Counted from the stretch's first letter, positions 1-5,996 are shown. The stretch: DNA of 6,478 nucleotides from JBHEPS01 sp046261635 (GCA_046261635.1 JBHEOL010000198.1:1-6478), one strand, 5' to 3'. Notes: a model not told the origin generated them from the sequence alone. Numbers and translations: made by a program.

Positions 1-1
1 T

Positions 2-30
2 CGTAGCCGCGGATCCTTTCCGCGGCTACG
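2..30. repeat. Perfect 12-bp-stem hairpin, first unit of a GC-rich repeat cluster
   Basis: CGTAGCCGCGGA (2-13) is followed by a 5-nt loop (TCCTT) and its exact reverse complement TCCGCGGCTACG (19-30). It shares the core GCCGCGGAT..TTTCCGCGGC with the units at 40-67 and 152-175, so it belongs to a local repeat family. It lies in the gene-free end of the window, beyond the 3' end of the minus-strand amine oxidase remnant. It has no T-tract on either strand, so a classical intrinsic terminator is doubtful. A REP-like extragenic palindrome is the better description. Confidence 0.85.
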
Positions 31-39
31 TGATGCATT

Positions 40-188
40 GTGGCCGCGGATCTTTTCCGCGGCTACGTGCCACGAAGCGGAATCGTGCACGAAGGGTGTG
101 AACCTGGGTCGCACCGGATCTGGAACACCACCGCTTCGGGCCATGATCCCGGCCGCGGAAAAGATCCGCGGCCACTATCCGCGGCCAC
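40..188. repeat. Inverted pair of 24-bp GC-rich palindromic units plus a partial third copy
   Basis: Bases 40-63 (GTGGCCGCGGATCTTTTCCG followed by CGGC) recur exactly in reverse complement at 152-175, giving an element of about 136 bp with inverted ends. Each arm is itself a hairpin: GCCGCGGA at 43-50 pairs with TCCGCGGC at 56-63 across a 5-nt loop. A further partial unit, TCCGCGGCCAC, follows at 178-188 and stops six bases short of the amine oxidase stop codon. The roughly 88 bases between the arms have no convincing reading frame or motif. This resembles a BIME or REP-pair arrangement. No RAYT-type transposase is visible in the window. Confidence 0.8.
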
Positions 189-193
189 ACGCT

Positions 194-992
194 TCACGCG
201 GCCTCGGTGTTCTGAATGCCCAGATCGCCGAGGATCTGCGCGGCCGCCGCTGCCCCCGTCTCGCAACCTCCCTCCATGAATCCCTGCGCATCGAGCGAAC
301 AGTGTTCGCCCGCGAAGAAGAGGTTGCCGACCCTCTCCCCCTCCACGCCGCGGAAGGCGGTCCACTGACCCGGCTTGTAGGAGGCGTAGCTTCCCCTCGC
401 GAAGCGGAAGCTCGGCCAGTGAAAGCGAACCTCGGTCATCCCTTCGCGAGTCGCGGCGATGCCGGGGTAGACGTGATCGAGATCGCGCACGAGCAGGCGC
501 GCCTGTTCGGCATCGCTCCCCTCCCCGAGCTCGACTCCGTGACGGCCCCCGGTGAAGTTGGTCAGCACACCGGCGCGCCCGGGCTGGAGCCGGCTCGTCT
601 CCCACGTGAGCTGGAACGGGAGGTCGGTCAGCACGCTCCCGTTCGAGCCGTGACGTGATCTCCACGGGCGCTGGTCGAAGCCGACCATCAGCTTGGCGTT
701 GGTTCCGGTCGAGAGCTTCGCCGCCGTTCGGTTGCGCCGCGGTGAGCCCGGCGATTCCGGCGCCGACGATCAGGACGGGGTCGGCGGCGGCCATCCGCCG
801 CGTGGAGGGCATGCAGCGGACGGCCGCGAGTCCCGCCGCCGCGGTTCCGGAAGCGGCGAGGAAGCTGCGGCGCGTGACGCGCCGCTCCTCGAATTTTTCG
901 ACGATCTCGGCGGGATCGATGCCCGTTCGAAGAGAGAAATGCGCTGCGCGGAGCGAGCGCCGGAGCAGGCCGAACAGCGGAGTGCGCGCCAT
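194..992 (-). pseudogene. Remnant of Tat-exported FAD-dependent amine oxidase, internal deletion with frameshift
   Basis: Intact relatives are flavoproteins of roughly 450-500 residues that oxidise amines or amino acids. The start at 992 (ATG) is preceded by GGAGG at 7-nt spacing. The N-terminal part carries a twin-arginine motif TRRSFL (residues 40-45) with an Ala/Gly-rich segment, then the FAD dinucleotide-binding motif VLIVGAGIAGLTAA (73-86). At about nt 737-722 the sequence jumps, one frame off, to GTNAKLMVGF, which in the family lies about two thirds along. The shifted frame then runs cleanly to the stop at 194-196 and ends with the C-terminal FAD-contact block (FFAGEHCS, GFMEGG). I estimate that 230-250 residues are missing, including most of the substrate domain and the rest of the FAD domain. 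Read without the shift, the frame becomes arginine-rich nonsense. A functional enzyme is very unlikely unless this is an assembly error. It is transcribed divergently from the symporter pair. Confidence 0.85.
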
Positions 993-1165
993 CAGAGACC
1001 TCCAGAAGGGCCGGCCAGCACGCTTCGATCACACCGCCGGCACGATCCGTTCGACGATGCCGAACCGGCTCACGCTCGCGGGCTCGGGACGCCCCCTATT
1101 CTCGACTTGATCGGGCTATTGTACAGTCCTGGGCTCTATTCAGATTTCGAGCAGGAGGGACCCTC
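993..1165. promoter_or_regulatory. Divergent intergenic region between amine oxidase remnant and DUF4212 gene
   Basis: These 173 bases must hold the promoters of both flanking genes, since they are transcribed away from each other. The minus-strand ribosome site GGAGG lies close to 992 and the plus-strand site AGGAGGGA at 1153-1160. Bases about 1096-1148 are the most A/T-rich part and contain TTGATC (1107-1112), TACAGT (1122-1127) and TATTCA (1137-1142). No pair of these has a normal -35/-10 spacing, so I cannot call a specific promoter. I see no strong operator palindrome. Confidence 0.35.
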
Positions 1166-1432
1166 GTGAAATCGACGCCGCTGCAGGCCTACTGGCGAGC
1201 CAACCGGCTCCTGATTGCCATTCTCCTCACCATCTGGGGAGTCGTTTCCTACCTCTTCGCCATCCTGCTGGCGGTGCCTCTCTCCTCGGTCCGCGTCGGG
1301 CAGCTTCCGATGAGCTTCTGGTGGGCACACCAGGGGTCGATGATCGTATTCGTGCTTCTCATCTTCTTCTATGCATTCGCGATGGACCGCCTCGACCGGA
1401 AGTACGACGTTCACGAGGAGGAGGAGCTTTGA
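1166..1432 (+). CDS. DUF4212 small subunit paired with sodium:solute symporter
   Basis: An 88-residue inner-membrane protein of the DUF4212 (TIGR03647-type) family, whose members lie almost always just upstream of a VC_2705-type symporter and are thought to be its small subunit. Their exact biochemical role is not known. Visible features are the amphipathic N-terminal YWRANRLL (9-16), a first membrane helix at about 15-36, the family block FWWAHQGS (51-58) leading into a second helix at about 56-72, and a charged cytoplasmic tail with DRLDRKYDV (74-82). Full family length. The start is GTG at 1166, supported by AGGAGGGA (1153-1160). The tail ends in four glutamates and a leucine: the GAG codons double as the Shine-Dalgarno of the next gene, whose TTG start overlaps this stop by 4 nt, so translation is probably coupled. 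Confidence 0.93.
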   Translation: MKSTPLQAYWRANRLLIAILLTIWGVVSYLFAILLAVPLSSVRVGQLPMSFWWAHQGSMIVFVLLIFFYAFAMDRLDRKYDVHEEEEL

Positions 1433-3102
1433 GCGTCGAAGCCTGGACTTACCTCCTGGTCGGACTCAGCTTCGGGGCGTATCTGTACATCGGCTACATG
1501 AACCGCGTGCGCGACACGCGCGGGTTCTACGTCGCCGGTCAGGGCGTGCCGGCCGTGTTCAACGGCGCGGCAACGGCGGCGGACTGGATGTCGGCCGCGT
1601 CGTTCATCTCGATGGCCGGGCTGATCTCGTTCATGGGTTACGACGGGACGGTCTATCTGATGGGGTGGACGGGCGGATACGTTCTGCTGGCCCTCCTGCT
1701 GGCTCCGTATCTCCGCAAGTTCGGCAAGTACACCGTTCCCGATTTCGTCGGCGACCGTTACTACTCGTCGACCGCGCGCGTGGTGGCCGCGATCGCGGCG
1801 ATCGTCATCTCGCTGACCTACGTGGCGGGGCAGATGCGCGGCGTCGGCATCGTCTTCAGCCGCTTCCTGAACGTCGACATCAACACCGGCGTGATCATCG
1901 GGATGGTCATCGTCTCCTTCTTCGCGGTCCTCGGCGGAATGAAGGGGATTACGTGGACCCAGGTCGCGCAGTACGGCGTCCTGATCTGCGCTTACCTCAT
2001 CCCGGCGGGAGCGATCGCCTGGATGCTGACGGGGAATCCGATCCCGCAGTCTGCCTTCACCTTCAGCGATCTCGTGCCGCGGCTCAATTCCCTGCAGGCC
2101 GATCTCGGCTTCACCGAGTACAGCCAGCCGTTCACCTCCAAGCCGATGATCGACGTCTTCTGCATCACGATGGCGCTGATGGTCGGGACCGCCGGCCTGC
2201 CTCACATCATCGTCCGCTTCTACACAGTGCCGAGCGTTCGCGCGGCCCGCTACTCGGCCGGATGGGCCCTTCTGTTCATCGCCCTCCTCTACACCACCGC
2301 GCCGGCCATCGCGGCGATGGCGCGCTTCAACCTGATCAACACTCTCAACGGGAAGTCCCTCGAGCAGATCCATCAGCTCGACTGGGTCGAAAAATGGGAG
2401 ACGACCGGGCTGCTGAAGTTCGAGGACAGGAATGCGGACGGCATCATCCAGCTCACCCCCGACACCGCGACGAGCGAGATGATGATCGACCGCGACATCA
2501 TCGTCCTGTCGACTCCGGAGGTCGCCGGGCTCGCTCCGTGGGTCATCGCCCTCGTCGCCGCGGGCGGGCTCGCAGCCGCGCTCTCGACCGCCGCCGGCCT
2601 CCTGCTCGTCATCTCGAGCTCGATCGCTCACGATGTTTACGCGCGCCTGATCAACCCCCAGGCATCGGAGGCCAGGCGCCTGCTCGTCGGACGCATCATG
2701 ATCTTCGGCGCGGTGGTCGTCGCGGGGATCTTCGGCATCTATCCCCCGGCGTTCGTGGCGCAGGTGGTCGCCTACGCCTTCGGCCTCGCCGCCGCCAGCT
2801 TCTTCCCGATCATCCTCCTCGGCATTTTCGACAAACGAACCAACCGCGAGGGAGCAATCGCGGGCATGTCCACCGGCCTGGTCTTCACGCTCGCCTACAT
2901 CACCGCGAACAAGTACTTCGGGATGCCGGCGTGGTTCGACATCAGCTCGGAAGGAATCGGCACGGTCGGCATGATCCTCAACCTGATCGTCACGATCGTC
3001 GTCTCGCGCCTGACTCCTCCGCCGCCGCAGGAGATTCAGGAGATGGTGGAATCGGTCCGCGTCCCGCGGGGCGCTCGGGTGGTCGTCGTGGAAGCGCATT
3101 GA
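1429..3102 (+). CDS. Sodium:solute symporter, VC_2705 subfamily (acetate-permease-like)
   Basis: A 557-residue transporter of the SSS family that probably couples Na+ entry to uptake of a small carboxylate such as acetate; the substrate is inferred from family. About 13 hydrophobic helices can be traced, roughly at 5-22, 41-70, 79-93, 117-134, 152-170, 183-200, 241-263, 277-299, 369-399, 421-437, 440-468, 475-495 and 511-527. The signature GTAGLPHIIVRFYT is at 253-266. AALSTAAGLLLVISS (383-397) matches the helix that supplies serine/threonine ligands of the Na2 site in SSS proteins. Between helices 8 and 9, residues 300-365 form a long hydrophilic loop typical of this subfamily, with an EF-hand-like DRNADGII (333-340). 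The frame is open from 1321, but homology begins only at the TTG at 1429. This start overlaps the DUF4212 stop (TTGA) and has AGGAGG at 1416-1421 with 7-nt spacing. Confidence 0.92.
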   Translation: MSVEAWTYLLVGLSFGAYLYIGYMNRVRDTRGFYVAGQGVPAVFNGAATAADWMSAASFISMAGLISFMGYDGTVYLMGWTGGYVLLALLLAPYLRKFGKYTVPDFVGDRYYSSTARVVAAIAAIVISLTYVAGQMRGVGIVFSRFLNVDINTGVIIGMVIVSFFAVLGGMKGITWTQVAQYGVLICAYLIPAGAIAWMLTGNPIPQSAFTFSDLVPRLNSLQADLGFTEYSQPFTSKPMIDVFCITMALMVGTAGLPHIIVRFYTVPSVRAARYSAGWALLFIALLYTTAPAIAAMARFNLINTLNGKSLEQIHQLDWVEKWETTGLLKFEDRNADGIIQLTPDTATSEMMIDRDIIVLSTPEVAGLAPWVIALVAAGGLAAALSTAAGLLLVISSSIAHDVYARLINPQASEARRLLVGRIMIFGAVVVAGIFGIYPPAFVAQVVAYAFGLAAASFFPIILLGIFDKRTNREGAIAGMSTGLVFTLAYITANKYFGMPAWFDISSEGIGTVGMILNLIVTIVVSRLTPPPPQEIQEMVESVRVPRGARVVVVEAH

Positions 3103-3123
3103 CGAGGGGCGAGGGGCGAGGGG
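3103..3123 (+). repeat. Three tandem 7-bp CGAGGGG repeats directly after the symporter stop
   Basis: Bases 3103-3109, 3110-3116 and 3117-3123 are three exact copies of CGAGGGG, starting on the base after the symporter TGA. The same heptamer in reverse complement forms an 11-copy array at 3246-3322, so the two arrays could pair as the outer stem of one large structure. The three G4 runs on this strand fall one short of the four needed for an intramolecular G-quadruplex. Confidence 0.9.
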
Positions 3124-3129
3124 ATGTTC

Positions 3130-3241
3130 CGTCATCCTGAGAGAGCGCCGGAGAAACCGTGACGCTCGCGCCCACCGACTTTGCGAAGACTCTCTTTCCG
3201 CGGCGCTCCCTCAGAGGCTGTGAAAGCCTCTCAGGATGACG
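3130..3241. repeat. 112-bp nested inverted-repeat element between symporter and DUF294 gene
   Basis: CGTCATCCTGAGAG (3130-3143) is repeated exactly in reverse complement at 3228-3241, a 14-bp outer stem. An inner 8-bp pair follows, GAGCGCCG (3143-3150) with CGGCGCTC (3201-3208). A separate small hairpin, GAGGCT (3214-3219) with AGCCTC (3225-3230) over a 5-nt loop, competes with part of the outer stem. The interior (about 3151-3200) shows no gene. It could act as a bidirectional RNA structure, a transcription block or a miniature mobile element. There is no transposase and I see no clear target duplication. Together with the flanking heptamers it fills the whole gap downstream of the symporter. 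Confidence 0.85.
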
Positions 3242-3245
3242 ACCT

Positions 3246-3322
3246 CTCGCCCCTCGCTCCTCGCCCCTCGCCCCTCGTCCCTCATCCCTCGCCCCTCATC
3301 CCTCGCCCCTCGCCCCTCGTCT
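3246..3322. repeat. Eleven tandem 7-bp repeats, consensus CTCGCCC
   Basis: Eleven consecutive 7-bp units begin at 3246. Six match CTCGCCC exactly; the others are CTCGCTC, CTCGTCC, CTCATCC (twice) and CTCGTCT. The array ends about 29 bases before the DUF294 start codon. The minus strand carries at least four runs of three to four guanines separated by three or four bases, so G-quadruplex formation on that strand is possible. Copy number in such short arrays changes easily by slippage, and this one sits where the promoter and leader of the downstream gene should be. It lies outside any coding frame I believe. Confidence 0.92.
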
Positions 3323-3327
3323 CGCGC

Positions 3328-3333
3328 TACGAT
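3328..3333 (+). promoter_or_regulatory. Possible -10 element upstream of the DUF294 gene
   Basis: TACGAT at 3328-3333, within GCTACGATAGC, is the only -10-like hexamer between the heptamer array and the start at 3352. The matching -35 position falls inside the repeat array and shows no TTGACA-like sequence. The predicted leader would be only about 12 nt, consistent with the absence of a clear ribosome site there. This is a weak call. Confidence 0.2.
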
Positions 3334-3351
3334 AGCTTCCGAGCGTGACTC

Positions 3352-5157
3352 GTGGACCCTCGCGACTTTCTCAGCCGTACCCCTCCCTTCGACCGGCTCG
3401 ATCCCGAGCGGATGCGGGCAGTCGAGCGCGCGCTCGAGATCACCTACGCCGCGCGCGGAGAGACGATCCTCCGCCGCACCGATGCCGGCAACGAGTTTCT
3501 CTTCATCATTCGAAAGGGATCGACGCGGCTCGAGTGCGACGGCCGCGTGGTCCAGATTCTCGAAGAGGGAGATCCGTTCGGTTATCCATCCCTTCTCGGC
3601 GGCGGCAGCCCGACCGTCGACGTGGTCGCCGAGGAGGACACGCTCCTCTACCGGATCCCGAAACCTGTATTCGACGAGCTCCTCACCGTTCCCTCTTTCG
3701 GCGAGTACTTTCTCAAGGAGCTCGCCGGCCGCCTGCGCAGCGCGGCCAGTGGCGGACCGTCGATCCTCTCGGGGAGCCTGGCCGACCCGGTGGCCGGACT
3801 GGTGACGCGCCCGCCGGTCTCCGTCACACCCGAGACGACGATCGTCGAGGCGGCGCAGACGATGACGCGGGAGGAGGTGAGCTCGATCCTCGTCTCGAGC
3901 GAGCCGCGTGGAATCGTGACCGACCGCGACTTCCGCCGCCGTGTCCTGGCGAAGGGTTTCGATCCCTCCTCCCCGATCTCGGCCGTGATGAGCCACCCGC
4001 TCCGCACGGTCCCCGCCCGAGCCACTCTGTTCGAGGCTCTTCTCGAGATGCTCGAGCAGCGGATCCATCACCTCCCCGTCGAGCAGGACGGTCACATTCT
4101 CGGCGTCATCACCGACACCGACCTGCTTCGCCATCAGCTCAAGAGCCCTCTCCACCTTCTTCGACTGCTCGAGCGGCTCCGCGATCCGGAGGAGTTTCCA
4201 GGCTTCGCGAACGAGATCGTGGCCATGGCCGACGTCCTCTTTCAAGGGAAGCTCGATGCGCTCGAGATCGGCCGGATCGTGGCGACTCTCAATGATGCGG
4301 CAGCCCAAAGGGTCCTGCGCGGGGTCGAGCAACAGCTGGGCGATCCACCCTGCGATTACGCCTGGATCGTGTTCGGCTCGGAGGGGCGGATGGAACAGGC
4401 TCTTCTGACGGACCAGGACAACGCGCTCGTCTATTCCGAGCGGAGCCCGGGAGCGGAAACGTACTTCAGCGAACTGGCGACCCGGACCGTCGACGGGCTC
4501 GCAAAGCTCGGGATCCCACCGTGCCCGGGAGGGTTCATGGCAAGCCGCTGGACGATGCCTCTGGCTGCATGGAAGCGGCAGTTCACGAACTGGATCGAGA
4601 AGCCCGAGGAGAGCGCCCTCGTTGATGCGGCCAACTTCTTCGACTTCCGGCGCATCGCGGGAACGCTCGACCTCGAGCCGCTCGACGAGGCGATCGCACG
4701 CGCCGCGAAGAACCGCATCTTCCTCGCCCGGATGGCGAAGAGCGCGCTCGGCTTCCGCCCTCCCCTCGGCCTTTTCCACCGGATCCGGGAGAAGCCCGCC
4801 GGCGTCGATCTCAAGAAAGGAGGCATCATTCCGATCGTCGCCATCGCTCGCGTCTGTGCGCTCGCTCTGGGCATCCGGACGCGCGGAACCGTCGATCGCC
4901 TCGCGCGCGCCGCGGGAGATCCCGAGGGGGTGAGCATCGAGGGAGCCGACACGCTCCGCGAAGCCTTCCGATTCCTCCTCCATCTCCGGCTCGCTCACCA
5001 GCTCCGCTCGCACCGCGAAGGGCGTCCGATCGACAACTCGGTCCGTCTCGAAGAGCTCTCGGCGCTCGAGCGGCGCCACCTCAAAGAGACCTTCGTCGAG
5101 ATCGCGGAGGTTCAGCAGGCCCTGGAGCTGCGCTACGGGACCAATCTTCTCTCGTGA
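3352..5157 (+). CDS. cNMP-binding/CBS-pair/DUF294 nucleotidyltransferase-like signalling protein
   Basis: A 601-residue cytoplasmic protein with the full DUF294 architecture. Residues about 10-130 form a cyclic-nucleotide-binding-type beta-barrel. Residues about 146-262 are two CBS repeats, the first ending GIVTDRD (187-193) and the second GVITDTDLL (251-259), a typical adenine-nucleotide-sensing module. Residues about 310-440 are a nucleotidyltransferase-fold domain with FGSEGRMEQ (341-349) and TDQDN (353-357); Asp354 and Asp356 are the expected metal ligands. Residues about 445-595 are the alpha-helical DUF294 C-terminal domain with DLKKGGIIPI (486-495). Function is unproven for the family; transfer of a nucleotidyl group to a partner protein is plausible by analogy with GlnD. 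The cNMP domain lacks the usual Glu and Arg (FGYPSLL...SPTVD), so cAMP binding is doubtful. The start is GTG at 3352, chosen because homology begins there; the ribosome site is weak. It overlaps the exonuclease start by 4 nt. Confidence 0.9.
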   Translation: MDPRDFLSRTPPFDRLDPERMRAVERALEITYAARGETILRRTDAGNEFLFIIRKGSTRLECDGRVVQILEEGDPFGYPSLLGGGSPTVDVVAEEDTLLYRIPKPVFDELLTVPSFGEYFLKELAGRLRSAASGGPSILSGSLADPVAGLVTRPPVSVTPETTIVEAAQTMTREEVSSILVSSEPRGIVTDRDFRRRVLAKGFDPSSPISAVMSHPLRTVPARATLFEALLEMLEQRIHHLPVEQDGHILGVITDTDLLRHQLKSPLHLLRLLERLRDPEEFPGFANEIVAMADVLFQGKLDALEIGRIVATLNDAAAQRVLRGVEQQLGDPPCDYAWIVFGSEGRMEQALLTDQDNALVYSERSPGAETYFSELATRTVDGLAKLGIPPCPGGFMASRWTMPLAAWKRQFTNWIEKPEESALVDAANFFDFRRIAGTLDLEPLDEAIARAAKNRIFLARMAKSALGFRPPLGLFHRIREKPAGVDLKKGGIIPIVAIARVCALALGIRTRGTVDRLARAAGDPEGVSIEGADTLREAFRFLLHLRLAHQLRSHREGRPIDNSVRLEELSALERRHLKETFVEIAEVQQALELRYGTNLLS

Positions 5158-5777
5158 GCCGGGGGGGGGGTGATGCCGTGATCTTCCGCTCGCCTCGCTG
5201 GGACGAAGTCGACTACTGGGCTCTCGATCTGGAAACGTCGGGGCTCCAGCCTCGGAGGCATCAGATCCTTTCGGTCGGAATGGTCCCGCTGCGGAACGGG
5301 TCCATCGAATGGGGAGGACACGACTACACGCTCGTCCGGCCGGAGCTCACCGACGACCTCGATCGCAACGCCCTCGGCGTTCACCAGATCCTGCCGGGAG
5401 AACTGGAGGGAGCTCCGCCTCTGTCCGAAGTCATGGATCGCATCCACGAGCGGCTGGGAAGCGGAGCGGCGCTGATCGTTCATCACGCTCCGTTCGACGT
5501 CGGTTTCCTGAAGCGCGCCTTCCGGACGATCGGGATGCGCTGGCCGCGCCCGCCGATCGTCGACACGCGCCTTCTCGTCGCGCGCGTCGAGGAGCGCATC
5601 CAGCGGCTCGAGCCCTATGCGCCGCCGCTTCCGCGCTCGCTCACTGCGCTCTGCACGATGTTCGGGCTGCCGCCGTTCGAAGCGCACCATGCTCTCGGCG
5701 ACGCCCTCGCCACCGCACAGCTCTTCCTCGCCCTCCGAGCGAGGCTGGGCGCAAAAACGCTCCGCCAGCTCCGCTAA
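5154..5777 (+). CDS. DEDDh 3'-5' exonuclease (DnaQ/epsilon-like)
   Basis: A protein of 207 residues (or 199 from the alternative start) of the DnaQ-like exonuclease family, which removes nucleotides from 3' ends with two metal ions. All catalytic blocks are visible, numbered from 5154: ExoI ALDLETSGL with Asp25 and Glu27, ExoII HHAPFDVGFL with Asp115, and ExoIII HHALGDA with His178 and Asp183. No polymerase or other domain is attached, so DNA, RNA or a small nucleotide could each be the substrate. The GTG at 5154 overlaps the previous stop (GTGA). A second in-frame GTG at 5178 follows GGGGGTGAT, which resembles the 16S-complementary GGAGGTGAT at suitable spacing and may be the true start. A G10 tract lies between the two starts. 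The 4-nt overlap and family context tie it to the DUF294 protein. Confidence 0.9.
   Translation: MSRGGGDAVIFRSPRWDEVDYWALDLETSGLQPRRHQILSVGMVPLRNGSIEWGGHDYTLVRPELTDDLDRNALGVHQILPGELEGAPPLSEVMDRIHERLGSGAALIVHHAPFDVGFLKRAFRTIGMRWPRPPIVDTRLLVARVEERIQRLEPYAPPLPRSLTALCTMFGLPPFEAHHALGDALATAQLFLALRARLGAKTLRQLR
5161..5170 (+). repeat. G10 homopolymer at the exonuclease start
   Basis: Ten consecutive guanines lie 7 nt after the GTG at 5154 and just before the GTG at 5178. If translation starts at 5154, a change of one base in the tract shifts the frame. If it starts at 5178, the tract forms the Shine-Dalgarno and a length change would only adjust spacing. It is also a common site of sequencing error. 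Confidence 0.9.
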
Positions 5778-5911
5778 TGTGGCGGAGGCTTCAGCCTCCG
5801 TCAACGCCTCCCACGAAGCCATGCACCCTCGCCACACCAAGACGTCCATCCCTGCCGATCCAACGGTTCCCCTCCGTGAAGCAGGCAGCGGAGGCTGAAG
5901 CCTCCGCCACA
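5778..5911. repeat. 134-bp inverted-repeat element with hairpin-forming 23-bp ends
   Basis: The 23 bases at 5778-5800 (beginning TGTGGCGGAGGCTTCAGCCT) are repeated exactly in reverse complement at 5889-5911. Each arm is itself near-palindromic: CGGAGGCT pairs with AGCCTCCG around a 2-nt centre (5783-5800 and 5889-5906). The element begins on the base after the exonuclease TAA. The 88-bp interior has no gene I can support. The design suits a REP-pair or small non-autonomous mobile element, and the first hairpin could also stop or stabilise the exonuclease transcript, although no T-tract follows it. Confidence 0.88.
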
Positions 5912-5914
5912 AAT

Positions 5915-5947
5915 CTCACGTGCCCGTGTGAGGTGCGGCACCGCACC
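5915..5947 (+). promoter_or_regulatory. Two adjacent small hairpins in the leader region of the oxidase gene
   Basis: CTCAC (5915-5919) pairs with GTGAG (5928-5932), and GGTGCGG (5932-5938) pairs exactly with CCGCACC (5941-5947) across a 2-nt centre. They lie 50-80 nt upstream of the oxidase ATG, after the end of the inverted-repeat element. They could be an operator or a leader structure. I do not recognise a known regulator site, and in GC-rich DNA such short palindromes also arise by chance. Confidence 0.3.
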
Positions 5948-5996
5948 GTGTGGCCTCCGGGGAGTAGTTGTGGTGCGACTCGAAAGAGGGGGAGCC

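Noticed and set aside
38..658. Plus-strand open frame across the amine oxidase remnant
   Set aside because: No family motif, includes the hairpin repeats, and runs opposite a frame with clear FAD-binding blocks.
1321..1428. Longer N-terminus for the symporter from an ATG at 1321
   Set aside because: The extra 36 residues lie in a shifted frame of the DUF4212 gene, are not hydrophobic or family-like, and the TTG at 1429 has a well-placed ribosome site.
1411..3135. Long open frame on the minus strand opposite the symporter
   Set aside because: Its translation is rich in Arg, Asp and His with no recognisable domain, and it mirrors the codon bias of the symporter gene; it is an antisense shadow.
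3246..3322. CRISPR array
   Set aside because: The units are 7 bp and directly adjacent with no spacers, and no cas gene is present.
3211..5079. 622-codon open frame on the minus strand opposite the DUF294 gene
   Set aside because: Composition is dominated by Arg, Glu and Asp, no family motif appears, and its C-terminal part in effect translates the heptamer repeats. The plus strand here has clear cNMP, CBS and nucleotidyltransferase motifs.
5783..5800. Classical rho-independent terminator after the exonuclease
   Set aside because: The stem is good but no T-rich run follows on either strand; the same hairpin is repeated in inverse orientation 88 bp away, which fits a repeat element better.
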